Origin: SHZI01 sp049290495
GTDB lineage: Bacteria; Pseudomonadota; Gammaproteobacteria; Steroidobacterales; GCA-2729495
Length of the DNA stretch: 64,000 nt
Direction of reading: 5' to 3'
NCBI GenBank assembly: GCA_049290495.1
Contig: JBATNV010000061.1
Coordinates: 36,659 to 100,658, forward strand
This document shows positions 37,353-45,037 of this stretch, piece after piece; the first letter of the stretch is position 1; the number at the start of each line of letters is the position of its first letter. The translations under genes and the position numbers were made by a program. The notes beneath the pieces are model-generated. The model did not search any database and was not told the DNA's origin. It worked only from the letters and a program-made list of their open reading frames with translations.

Positions 37353-38126
37353 ATGGTGAGCAAAGCTATGAATCGCAGGCTAACTTACGGTCTGGTTGCT
37401 GTTACAGGCTTGGTTGCCGCTCTGCTGGTGGGCCCGGCCTTCGCCAGTGGTGGCGGTGCCTTGCATGATGTGGCAAACAATGACATCAGCAATATCCCGT
37501 CGCTGCAGCGCGGTGCTGGCAACTTCGTCAGCTACTGCTCGGGCTGTCACTCGGCAAAGTACGTCCGCTATAACCAGCTGGCCCGTGACCTGCAGATGTC
37601 CGAAGACCAGGTGGTCAGGAACCTGATGTTTGCCGCCGCCAAGCCGACCGAAACCATGGAAATTGCCATGCGTCCCGGGGACGCGCAACGCTGGTTTGGC
37701 CTCGTACCGCCTGATCTCTCGCTGATTGCGCGCTCGAGGGGGCCGGATTACCTGTACAACTTCCTGCGTTCCTTCTATCTGGACCCCTCGCGGACTACGG
37801 GTGTAAACAACCTGATGCTGCCGGGTGCCAGCATGCCGCATGTTCTGGCAACACTGCAGGGCACCCAGCGGGCGGTCTTCAGCGAAGCAGAGGTCAACGG
37901 TACCGTTCAGCATGTCTTTGACAAGTTTGAGCAGGTGAGTCCGGGCACGATGACGCCGGCCGAGTATGATGAGTTCGTCCGGGACACCGTCAACTTCCTC
38001 GATTACATTGGCGAGCCCGTGAAGCAGAAGCGCCAGAGCCTGGGAGTCCTGGTTATGGCGTTCCTGATTGTCTTCCTGGTGCTTGCATATTTCCTCAAGC
38101 GCGAGATCTGGCGAGACATCAGGTAA
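37353..38126 (+). CDS. petC: Cytochrome c1 of the bc1 complex
   Basis: 257 residues. A signal peptide (cleaved after AFA) is followed by the haem c motif CSGCH (62-66), the axial Met in LMLPGASMPHVL, and a C-terminal membrane anchor (LGVLVMAFLIVFLVLAYFLKREIW). It accepts electrons from the Rieske protein. ATG 37353 is used; ATG 37368 is also possible. It ends the bc1 operon, and a hairpin terminator follows at 38149. Confidence 0.97.
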   Translation: MVSKAMNRRLTYGLVAVTGLVAALLVGPAFASGGGALHDVANNDISNIPSLQRGAGNFVSYCSGCHSAKYVRYNQLARDLQMSEDQVVRNLMFAAAKPTETMEIAMRPGDAQRWFGLVPPDLSLIARSRGPDYLYNFLRSFYLDPSRTTGVNNLMLPGASMPHVLATLQGTQRAVFSEAEVNGTVQHVFDKFEQVSPGTMTPAEYDEFVRDTVNFLDYIGEPVKQKRQSLGVLVMAFLIVFLVLAYFLKREIWRDIR

Positions 38127-38148
38127 TCGGAATCGCATCCTTTGTCTG

Positions 38149-38180
38149 TCCCGGCGCTCCGGCGGCCGCCGGGATCTTTA
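38149..38180 (+). terminator. Probable intrinsic terminator after petC
   Basis: TCCCGGCG (38149-38156) pairs perfectly with CGCCGGGA (38167-38174) around a 10-base loop; the sequence then reads TCTTTAT. It lies 22 bases after the petC stop and 54 bases before sspA, so it probably separates or attenuates the two operons. Confidence 0.6.
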
Positions 38181-38228
38181 TGACTGGCTCATCACGGATG
38201 CCCGGAACTCCGGCAAGAGGGTTAGCCC

Positions 38229-38885
38229 GTGACAGATGACTGGAGCAGTACTGGCCTAAGTCCGGGCCGGCGCGCAGCGATGACGCTGTACGCGAGCCCG
38301 ACCGCAATCCTCAGCCATCGCACGCGTATCGTGCTGGCCGAGAAGGGTATCGGCATCGATATCGTGAATGTCGACGGGGCGGATCTTCCTGAAGACCTGC
38401 TCGATATCAATCCCTATCACAGCGTGCCGACGCTGGTTGATCGCGGACTTGTGCTGTACGACTCGCGTGTGATCATGGAGTACCTTGACGAGCGCTTTCC
38501 GCATCCGCCGCTGATGCCGGTTGATCCGGTCAGTCGGGCGCATGTCAGGCTGGCGCTGTATCGGGTCGAGAGGGACTGGTACACCGTGGTGGAGCAGATC
38601 GAGCGCCCGGGCGCTGACCGCAAGCAGACCGCACAGGCGCGCAAGGTCCTGCAGGAGAGCCTGCTGTCGAGCGCAGAGATATTTGCCGCGAAGAAATACT
38701 TCCTGAGCGACGAATTCTCGCTGGTAGACGCGAGTATTTCGCCGGTGCTATGGCGCTTGCCCGTGCTGGGTATCGAGCTCAACGGCACTGCTGCGCAGCC
38801 GATCCGCAAATATATGGACCGGATCTTCGCGACGCGGTCTTTCCGTGAGAGCCTCACTGAAGCCGAACGCGAGATGCGGCAATAG
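38229..38885 (+). CDS. sspA: Stringent starvation protein A
   Basis: 218 residues with a glutathione-transferase fold. The N-terminal domain contains the conserved LAEKGIGIDIVNVD and NPYHSVPTLVDRGLVLYDSRVIMEYLDERFPHP pattern. SspA binds RNA polymerase and shapes transcription under starvation and acid stress. The GTG at 38229 has an AGAGGG site, giving a short N-terminal tail like that of Escherichia coli SspA; ATG 38280 is the alternative. sspB follows. Confidence 0.95.
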   Translation: MTDDWSSTGLSPGRRAAMTLYASPTAILSHRTRIVLAEKGIGIDIVNVDGADLPEDLLDINPYHSVPTLVDRGLVLYDSRVIMEYLDERFPHPPLMPVDPVSRAHVRLALYRVERDWYTVVEQIERPGADRKQTAQARKVLQESLLSSAEIFAAKKYFLSDEFSLVDASISPVLWRLPVLGIELNGTAAQPIRKYMDRIFATRSFRESLTEAEREMRQ

Positions 38886-38903
38886 GCCCGCGATCCTTCT
38901 GCA

Positions 38904-39332
38904 GTGACTGAACCGCCCGTCTCGAAGCCGGCTCTGCCGCCCAAACGTCCGTACCTGCTGCGGGCGCTGCACCAGTGGATGACTGACAACAGCCAGACGC
39001 CTCATCTGGTTGTAGATGCGGCGTATCCCGGCGTTGCCGTGCCCGAGGGACACGTCCAGGACAACCGGATCACGCTCAACCTGAGTTATTCGGCCACCAG
39101 CAATCTGGTGATGGGCAACGATGAAATCAGCTTGGATGCGCGCTTTGGCGGCGCGGCGCGGCGGGTTTTCATTCCCATGCCGGCTGTGCTCGGCATCTAT
39201 GCGCGGGAGAGCGGTGAGGGACTCGTCTTTCCGCTTGATGAATATACGGCCACAGATCCGGCGCCGACTGAACCGGAGCCCGATCCGGTGGCTCCACCAC
39301 CGCGTCGCCCCAGCCTGAAGGTCGTCAAGTAG
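38904..39332 (+). CDS. sspB: ClpXP adaptor, stringent starvation protein B
   Basis: 142 residues. The folded domain has the family pattern (PYLLRALHQWMTDNSQTPHLVVDA and VFIPMPAVLGIYARE). SspB captures ssrA-tagged proteins for ClpXP. After an acidic, proline-rich linker the chain ends RPSLKVVK, the expected ClpX-docking tail. GTG start at 38904. It is co-transcribed with sspA and convergent with diaA. Confidence 0.95.
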   Translation: MTEPPVSKPALPPKRPYLLRALHQWMTDNSQTPHLVVDAAYPGVAVPEGHVQDNRITLNLSYSATSNLVMGNDEISLDARFGGAARRVFIPMPAVLGIYARESGEGLVFPLDEYTATDPAPTEPEPDPVAPPPRRPSLKVVK

Positions 39333-39364
39333 CCAGGTTATAGCCGGAACCAGGGCTGGCTTTA
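39331..39364 (+). terminator. Weak hairpin between sspB and diaA
   Basis: AGCCAG (39331-39336) pairs with CTGGCT (39356-39361) across a 19-base loop, followed by TTAG. It overlaps the sspB stop and could serve the convergent genes as a weak terminator. The short U tract lowers confidence. Confidence 0.3.
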
Positions 39365-39955
39365 GTCCCGCCCGCCGAACAAAGCCTGGTCGATCGCATC
39401 GCAGAGGCAGTGGATCACAACGAGGTGCACTTCCTGGATGCGCGCAGTGCGCTCGGCAGGCACGCGGATCTCGATATCGCCCTCGTGCAACGCGCTGGCG
39501 AGCTTGCCGCCATCCCTGCCGCTCAGTCCGATGACGCGCATGTCGCGTTCATGAGCGGCATGCACTGCGGCGACGATGTTGGCCGAGTTTCCCGACGTCG
39601 AAATCGCCAGCAGCACATCGCCGCTGCGGCCGAGGGCGCTGAGTTGTTTGGAAAAAACCTGCTCGTAGGAATAGTCGTTGGCGATCGAAGTCAGCGTCGA
39701 GGTGTCGGTGGACAGTGCCAGGGCGGCGAGTCCGGGTCGCTCCATCTCGAAGCGGTTCAGCAGTTCTGCTGCGAAGTGCTGCGCATCGCCAGCGGAGCCG
39801 CCATTACCGCAGCTGAGGATTTTGCTGCCACTGCGTAACGCCGCCGCCAGCAATCCTGCTGCTGCTGCGATTGGCGAAACCAGAACTGCCAGCGATGCCT
39901 GCTTGACGGCGATGCTGTCTTCGAAGTGCCTGCGTATGTTGTCGGCGGCGGACAT
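39362..39955 (-). CDS. diaA: DiaA/GmhA-type SIS-domain protein
   Basis: 197 residues. A SIS fold is clear: ILSCGNGGSAGDAQHFAAELLNRF near 45-70, LAISTSGNSANIV near 115 and VIGLSGRDGG near 140. Two close families fit: DiaA, which binds DnaA and times replication initiation, and GmhA, the sedoheptulose-7-phosphate isomerase of heptose synthesis. The neighbours yraN, lpoA and rsmI are those of diaA in Escherichia coli and of the Pseudomonas copy, which favours DiaA, but enzyme activity is possible. ATG 39955 is chosen by homology. Confidence 0.8.
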   Translation of the reverse strand: MSAADNIRRHFEDSIAVKQASLAVLVSPIAAAAGLLAAALRSGSKILSCGNGGSAGDAQHFAAELLNRFEMERPGLAALALSTDTSTLTSIANDYSYEQVFSKQLSALGRSGDVLLAISTSGNSANIVAAVHAAHERDMRVIGLSGRDGGKLASALHEGDIEIRVPAERTARIQEVHLVVIHCLCDAIDQALFGGRD

Positions 39956-40004
39956 CGCTAACCTCGTTCGGATTTTTCTGCTGGCTGCATGATACGGCCA
40001 CTGC

Positions 40005-40385
40005 TCAGCGACTGGCCATGTCGTCCAGCGTAAATGCCGCGCGGATCCACTTGATCTGTGCCGCATCCAGCTCGCCCGTGATGCCGACCACATCGAATCG
40101 TAGCGGCCATTCCCTGTAGCAGCGGTTACGCAGGATGAAGTGCTGCGTGGCCAGCATGATCCGCCGCCGCTTGTGTCTGTCGACGGTCTCTGCCGGTGTG
40201 GCCACCTGTACACTGATTCGTGACCGCACTTCGACGATGACCAGCGTGCGGCCGTCGCGCATCACCAGGTCAAGTTCGCCGACCCTGGCCTGATGGTTGC
40301 TCGTCACCAGTACGAGGCCCTGGCGGATCAGGTAACGGGCTGCCAGTTGCTCTGCGCCCCGGCCGTGCTCCAGATGCCTGGCCAC
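40005..40385 (-). CDS. yraN: YraN-family (UPF0102) endonuclease-like protein
   Basis: 126 residues. The restriction-endonuclease-like core is seen in GRGAEQLAARYLIRQG, then ARVGELDLVMRDGRTLVIVEVRSR, which supplies the E..D..ExR residues of the nuclease fold. Function is not settled in the family; DNA repair or recombination has been suggested. It sits 16 bases downstream of lpoA and about 50 bases upstream of diaA, the conserved order. Confidence 0.92.
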   Translation of the reverse strand: MARHLEHGRGAEQLAARYLIRQGLVLVTSNHQARVGELDLVMRDGRTLVIVEVRSRISVQVATPAETVDRHKRRRIMLATQHFILRNRCYREWPLRFDVVGITGELDAAQIKWIRAAFTLDDMASR

Positions 40386-40401
40386 GGACTGGTATCAGGA
40401 C

Positions 40402-41715
40402 TCAGCGTTCGCTGGAGACCGGCTGAAACGCACTCGCTGGCAGCACGGCCGGCGTCGGTTGCCCGCCGCGCAGGGTTGCCCACAGCAGGTGCCGCCGGTG
40501 GATACGCCCCATGGAGTCGGCCTGCAGCGTACCGGTGACGCCCTGGACTTCAGCATCGCGGAATGGTCCCGGCACGGATTGACTGCGAACCGCGGGCAGT
40601 AGCTGCCAGGCGTCGTAACCCAGTGCGTACAGGCGCGATAGCGCCAGCGACTGCGGCCCCCAGTAGCGTGCCAGCTGCGATTTCAGCAACGCGGTGCGAC
40701 TGTCGGGTGCGATCATCCATGACCCGTCCGGGAAGCTGATGCCATTCAGGTCGTTGGCGTCGCGGTCGCCATCCTCCCAGATCGCCGAAGTGCTGTAAGT
40801 CGGGAGATCGCCCGCACCATAGAAGCGCAATTGCGGGTAAATCAGTTTGCCGGTCGTGTTGTTTGCGGCAAGAAAGACTAGATCGACATCCTGCCGCCGT
40901 CCTGCCTCGAAAGTCGGTGATTTGTCCCGATATGCGAGTACAGCCCGCAGCTCGGGCGAGAAATCAGCTTCGCCGGGCGAATAGAGTCGGGCGGCAACCA
41001 CTTGTCCGCCGAGTGCGGTGAAATTATCCTGGAAAGCTGTCTGCAATCGCCGGCCCCAGCTGGTGTCCGGTGCCAGCGAGATCGCGCGCAGTTGACCCAG
41101 CGACACGGCCCGGGCGGCAATCTCCCAGGTCTCGTCTTCGGGAGCCAGACCGAACTGCCAGACACCTACCCGGGCCGCTTCGCCGTCCGGCAGATAGTTG
41201 AGTGCCAGCACGGGAATCGTGGTGGCGGTCTGGTTCAGGGTCTGTACCGACTCGCGCAGCAATGGCCCCACGATAACGCTGGCGCCTGCATCCTCTGCCT
41301 GCCGGCAGGCCTCGGCGACACCGAGCAGGGCAACGTCAAATACCAGCACCCGCTGCTGCTGACTGCGAGTGGAATCCAGATATGCGGCGATAAAGCCGTC
41401 GCGGACCGCCATGCCTGCCGATTGCTGGGGCCCCGACAGCGGCAGTAGCAGGGCCACGGGTGCGGATCGGCCTGTATCTAGTTGCCAGACAGGGACTGGT
41501 ACGGAAGCGGATGCCTGTGCTGGATTCGGTGTCGTTCCGGTCGTGCTTTCCGTATCGATCCGGACGGGTGTTTTCGGCTGGCCGACGCCTGGTGTTTCAC
41601 CGGATGGTTGCAGCGGCTGGCAGGCTGCTCCGACAATGACCGACATGAGACCTAGCGCAAACAGGAATTTATTCGAGGCGGAAGGCATGCAGCGCGGTTG
41701 CTCGTTCATGTTCAT
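40402..41715 (-). CDS. lpoA: Penicillin-binding protein activator LpoA, lacking the TPR domain
   Basis: 437 residues. A signal peptide ends in a lipobox-like VGAAC, so it is an outer-membrane lipoprotein. A proline/threonine-rich linker (to about 105) leads to a periplasmic-binding-protein-like domain (VALLLPLSGPQQSAGMAVRDGFIAAY near 120, IVGPLLRESV, PVLALNYLP, ISLAPDTSWGRRL, VDLVFLAANN). This is the C-terminal domain of LpoA, which activates the PBP1A glycan polymerase. Escherichia coli LpoA is much longer because of an N-terminal TPR domain, absent here. ATG 41715 or 41709. Divergent from rsmI. Confidence 0.85.
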   Translation of the reverse strand: MNMNEQPRCMPSASNKFLFALGLMSVIVGAACQPLQPSGETPGVGQPKTPVRIDTESTTGTTPNPAQASASVPVPVWQLDTGRSAPVALLLPLSGPQQSAGMAVRDGFIAAYLDSTRSQQQRVLVFDVALLGVAEACRQAEDAGASVIVGPLLRESVQTLNQTATTIPVLALNYLPDGEAARVGVWQFGLAPEDETWEIAARAVSLGQLRAISLAPDTSWGRRLQTAFQDNFTALGGQVVAARLYSPGEADFSPELRAVLAYRDKSPTFEAGRRQDVDLVFLAANNTTGKLIYPQLRFYGAGDLPTYSTSAIWEDGDRDANDLNGISFPDGSWMIAPDSRTALLKSQLARYWGPQSLALSRLYALGYDAWQLLPAVRSQSVPGPFRDAEVQGVTGTLQADSMGRIHRRHLLWATLRGGQPTPAVLPASAFQPVSSER

Positions 41716-41760
41716 GGTGTCCCGGAGCAGGAGTGGAACCGGGCACGCAGAGGGTGTGTG

Positions 41761-42609
41761 GTGAAGATCCAGCCAGGAACCCTGTACGTCGTGGCGACTC
41801 CGATCGGCAACATCGACGACCTGAGTCCACGAGCCCGTGAGGTCCTGGCGAAGGTCAGCCTGGTCGCAGCGGAGGATACCCGGCACGCCGGGCAATTGCT
41901 AACACGTCTGGGCATCAGTGTCCGCCTCATGTCACTGCACGAACATAACGAAGCGCAGCGGTGCGACGCACTGCTGGCCTTGCTGAAATCCGGCAGCAGC
42001 ATTGCGCTAGTCAGTGACGCCGGCACGCCGCTGATCTCTGATCCGGGCTATCGGCTGCTGGCTGCAGCACGGTCTGCAGAACTGCCGGTCAGTCCGATAC
42101 CGGGCTGCTGCGCGCTGATCGCTGCACTGTCGGTTGCCGGTCTGCCGACGGACCGTTTCCTGTTTGAGGGGTTTCTGCCGGCGCGCCGTGCCGCACGGCT
42201 GGCCCGTCTCGGTGAACTGGCTGGTGTGGGGCCGACGCTGGTGTTTTACGAGAGCGTGCATCGCTTGCCCGAAACCCTCAAGGATGCGATCAGTGTGCTG
42301 GGCGAGTCGCGTCCGGCGGCTGTCGGCCGGGAACTCACCAAACTGCATGAAACCATCTATAGAGGCAGCCTGGCCGATGTACTGGTGGCGGTGCAGGCTG
42401 ATCCCGGCGGTGAGCGCGGCGAATGCACGCTCTTGATCGGCGGAAGCCCGGCGCCACTGGCACCGGCTGAGGACGAACTGTCCCGTATCGTGAATTTGCT
42501 CGCCAGCGAACTGCCGGCCGCACAGGCCGCCGGTCTCGCGGCGCGTATTACTGGCGCATCGCGGCGTGATGCATACCGCCTGGTGCAGGAGCGGGCGTCG
42601 CGGGATTAG
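41761..42609 (+). CDS. rsmI: 16S rRNA (cytidine1402-2'-O)-methyltransferase
   Basis: 282 residues. A tetrapyrrole-methylase fold is recognised from TLYVVATPIGNIDDLSPRA at the N-terminus, VAAEDTRHAGQLL near 38, ALVSDAGTPLISDPGYRL near 85 and VFYESVHRL near 165. RsmI methylates C1402 in the decoding centre of 16S rRNA. The GTG at 41761 has a CAGAGGG ribosome site (41749-41755). Divergent from lpoA and upstream of rnpB. Confidence 0.96.
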   Translation: MKIQPGTLYVVATPIGNIDDLSPRAREVLAKVSLVAAEDTRHAGQLLTRLGISVRLMSLHEHNEAQRCDALLALLKSGSSIALVSDAGTPLISDPGYRLLAAARSAELPVSPIPGCCALIAALSVAGLPTDRFLFEGFLPARRAARLARLGELAGVGPTLVFYESVHRLPETLKDAISVLGESRPAAVGRELTKLHETIYRGSLADVLVAVQADPGGERGECTLLIGGSPAPLAPAEDELSRIVNLLASELPAAQAAGLAARITGASRRDAYRLVQERASRD

Positions 42610-42644
42610 CTTGTGAGCCGGACGGCATTGCACTAAGGTTCGCC

Positions 42645-43010
42645 GGCGAGTCGGCCAGGCAACCGCTCACGTATACGTACGTGGGAGGAAAGTCCGGGCT
42701 CCGGCGGGCAGGGTGCCAGGTAACGCCTGGGAGGCGCGAGCCTACGGAAAGTGCCACAGAAAACATACCGCCTAAGGACCTTCGGGTCCCGGCAAGGGTG
42801 AAAAGGTGCGGTAAGAGCGCACCGCGCGGGTGGTAACACTCCGCGGCACGGAAAACCCCACCCGGAGCAAGACCAAATAGGGGAGCAGTCTTCGCAAGAA
42901 GGCACCGTCGCCCCGCGGGCTCCCGGGTAGGTCGCTTGAGGCCGCTGGTGACAGCGGTCCCAGAGGAATGGTTGTCCACGACAGAACCCGGCTTATCGGC
43001 CGACTCGCTC
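42645..43010 (+). ncRNA. rnpB: RNase P RNA, class A
   Basis: About 365 bases forming the catalytic RNA that trims tRNA 5' ends. The ends pair as helix P1 (GCGAGTCGGCC near 42646 with GGCCGACTCGC near 42998-43008). Universal conserved regions are visible: GAGGAAAGTCCGGGCTCC near 42681, ACAGAAAACATACCGCC near 42755, GGTAAGAGCGCACCG and the 3' segment AGAACCCGGCTTATCGGCC. Location between rsmI and mraZ matches Pseudomonas. Exact ends are estimated from P1. Confidence 0.97.
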
Positions 43011-43247
43011 CTTGACTCAAGGCCGGACACCGCGCAGTCGATCTGTCGTTTTGCGCAGATTTCTCGGCCAGCCGTTCCAGGCTGCCACTGATACCCGTCT
43101 CGACGGTCCGTAGCGCATTGTCAGTTCGTGGCGAGAAACCCCCGCTAAGCTCATGATTTTCGAAACGACCAACCCTGTATTTCTCAGTCCGGGTTTCACT
43201 GTCATGTGCTAAGCCCCTGTCACTCGTGCCGTTTTATGTCACTTGTG
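43011..43247. other. Intergenic region between rnpB and the mraZ promoter
   Basis: About 240 bases with no convincing gene. CCTTG-ACT-CAAGG (43010-43022) is a small stem just after the RNase P RNA but has no T tract, so it is a doubtful terminator. Nothing else is recognised. Confidence 0.4.
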
Positions 43248-43276
43248 TTGACGCCTGTGCGGCTCAAACCTATAGT
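43248..43276 (+). promoter_or_regulatory. dcw-cluster promoter in front of mraZ
   Basis: TTGACG (43248-43253) and TATAGT (43271-43276) are separated by exactly 17 bases, a strong sigma-70 promoter. Transcription would begin near 43283, about 45 bases before the mraZ GTG. It is placed to drive the whole division and cell wall cluster. Confidence 0.75.
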
Positions 43277-43319
43277 GGAGCGAAGTGGCGCGTAGTGGGA
43301 GAAAAGGGGCTAAAAGGCC
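43275..43319 (+). promoter_or_regulatory. Five 10-bp-phased repeats, probable MraZ operator
   Basis: GTGGA (43275), GTGGC (43285), GTGGG (43295), AGGGG (43305) and AGGCC (43315) occur at an exact 10-base period. MraZ is known to bind tandem TGGGN-type boxes separated by 5 bases near its own promoter. The array starts inside the -10 box and runs through the transcription start, a position suited to autorepression. The last two repeats are degenerate. Confidence 0.65.
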
Positions 43320-43328
43320 CTGACGGCA

Positions 43329-43784
43329 GTGTTCCGTGGAGCAACTCAAATCACCCTCGATGCCAAGGGCAGACTGGCTGTGCCGGCGCGCTATCGCGAC
43401 CGGCTGGCAGCGCGTTGTGCCGGGCATCTGATTTGCACCGTGGACCAGGATCACTGCCTGCTGATTTACCCGCTGCCGGACTGGGAAGAGATCGAACGCA
43501 AGCTCATGCGCCTGTCGAGCTTCAACAAGAGTACGCGGCGCCTGCAGCGATTGATGGTCGGCTACGCCAGCGAGCTTGAGGTCGATGGGCATGGACGCGT
43601 GCTGATTCCGCGCGAGTTGCGCGAGTTTGCCGGCCTTGAGCGCCAGGCGATGCTGATCGGGCAGGGCAACAAGTTTGAGCTTTGGGATGAGGCACGCTGG
43701 AACGAACGTCGGGACAGCTGGCTGACTGATGAGGCAGGGGACGGACTCGGACTGCCGGCGGAGCTTGAGTCGCTTTCGCTGTAG
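43329..43784 (+). CDS. mraZ: Transcriptional regulator MraZ
   Basis: 151 residues. Two SpoVT/AbrB-like halves are visible: ITLDAKGRLAVPARYRDRL near 8-26 and LEVDGHGRVLIPRELREFAGL near 85-105, the DXXXR-type MraZ signature. MraZ assembles as a ring and binds repeats in front of the dcw operon to repress it. GTG start. It opens the cell division and wall operon, 33 bases before rsmH. Confidence 0.96.
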   Translation: MFRGATQITLDAKGRLAVPARYRDRLAARCAGHLICTVDQDHCLLIYPLPDWEEIERKLMRLSSFNKSTRRLQRLMVGYASELEVDGHGRVLIPRELREFAGLERQAMLIGQGNKFELWDEARWNERRDSWLTDEAGDGLGLPAELESLSL

Positions 43785-43817
43785 GACGACGTCGAAAACG
43801 CAAACAAACGCGTCCTG

Positions 43818-44762
43818 ATGAAGACGCGGGGTGCTGGGGTGATTTCACATGTACCTGTCCTGCTGGACGAGGTGCTTCGTTATTTGGCCATCCGGGCTGA
43901 TGGCCTCTATGTCGACGCTACTTTCGGGCGCGGTGGGCACGCGCGGGCGATCCTCGCAGAGCTGGGGCCAGATGGACGGCTGCTGGGGCTCGACCGCGAT
44001 CCCGAGGCTATTGCTGCCGGCATTGCGCTGCAGGCCGCCGATCAGCGCTTCAGTATCCGGCAAACGGGATTTTCGCAGCTGTACGAAGTGCTTGAGGAAC
44101 AGGGATACCTTGGCTGCATACACGGCATTCTGCTCGACATCGGTGTTTCCTCGCCGCAGCTCGACGATCCCGCTCGCGGCTTCAGTTTCCGTGCTGACGG
44201 TCCGCTCGATATGCGCATGGACCCGACGAGCGGCCAGTCGGCTGCCGACTGGATCAACGCTGCCAGTGAGTCAGACATTGCCAACGTGCTCTGGCGTTAC
44301 GGTGAAGAGCGTGCTTCGCGACGCATCGCCCGTGCGATCTGCGCCGCACGCGAGGCCGAACCCGTCCTGCGCACCGGACAGCTGGCCGGAATCATTTCCG
44401 GCGTCCTTCGCAGTGAACCCGGCCGACATGCGGCAACCCGCAGCTTCCAGGCGATCCGCATCTACATCAACGCTGAGCTTGAAGAGCTGGAGGCTGGCCT
44501 GCACAGCGCCGTCGCGGCGCTGGCGGTGGGCGGGCGACTCTGTGTCATCAGCTTTCATTCGCTTGAAGACCGCATCGTGAAGCGCTTTATGCGCGATCAC
44601 TCACGAGTGGATCCGGCGCTGCGTGATGTGCCGGTAGTTCCCGAATCTGCACAGCCTGTGTTGAAGCTGCTGAGCCGTGCTGTGACGGCGGGTGAGGCAG
44701 AACTGCGGCAGAACCCGCGGGCGCGCAGCGCAGTGCTGCGCACAGCGGAGAAACTCCGGTGA
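43818..44762 (+). CDS. rsmH: 16S rRNA (cytosine1402-N4)-methyltransferase
   Basis: 314 residues. The N-terminus HVPVLLDEVL and the SAM site VDATFGRGGHARAIL near 35-50 are family hallmarks, with GILLDIGVSSPQLD near 105 and RSFQAIRIYINAELEEL near 215. RsmH methylates the same 16S rRNA base, C1402, as RsmI encoded about 2 kb away. It overlaps ftsL by 4 bases. Confidence 0.97.
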   Translation: MKTRGAGVISHVPVLLDEVLRYLAIRADGLYVDATFGRGGHARAILAELGPDGRLLGLDRDPEAIAAGIALQAADQRFSIRQTGFSQLYEVLEEQGYLGCIHGILLDIGVSSPQLDDPARGFSFRADGPLDMRMDPTSGQSAADWINAASESDIANVLWRYGEERASRRIARAICAAREAEPVLRTGQLAGIISGVLRSEPGRHAATRSFQAIRIYINAELEELEAGLHSAVAALAVGGRLCVISFHSLEDRIVKRFMRDHSRVDPALRDVPVVPESAQPVLKLLSRAVTAGEAELRQNPRARSAVLRTAEKLR

Positions 44763-45037
44763 CTCCGGCAGATCGCAGTCGGGCGATCTGCGCAACGCTG
44801 GCCACTGCCGTGATGGTGTCGGCGGTCGCGGCCGTGTATGCCAAGCACAGGTCGCGCAAGCTGTTTGTCGAACTGCAGACGCTGACCGCGGAGCGCGATC
44901 GCCTCGATATGGACTGGGGCCGGCTACAGATCGAGCAGAGCACCCAGGCGAGCTATTCGCGTGTCGAGACAGTGGCCCGCGACAAGTTGGCGATGCGCAT
45001 GCCTGATCCACGCGGTATAGAGGTAGCAGGGCGATGA
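44759..45037 (+). CDS. ftsL: Cell division protein FtsL
   Basis: 92 residues. One membrane helix (about 10-28) is followed by a leucine-rich coiled coil (LFVELQTLTAERDRLDMDWGRL), the bitopic FtsL layout. FtsL forms the FtsQLB subcomplex that activates FtsWI. The sequence is poorly conserved, but size, topology and place between rsmH and ftsI decide. GTG start overlapping the rsmH stop; overlaps ftsI by 4 bases. Confidence 0.9.
   Translation: MTPADRSRAICATLATAVMVSAVAAVYAKHRSRKLFVELQTLTAERDRLDMDWGRLQIEQSTQASYSRVETVARDKLAMRMPDPRGIEVAGR

Noticed and set aside
42548..43030. Long minus-strand open frame across the rnpB region
   Set aside because: It lies on the complement of a clear RNase P RNA and has no protein homology that I recognise.
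43017..43205. 62-codon minus-strand frame between rnpB and mraZ
   Set aside because: No motif or ribosome site; likely chance.
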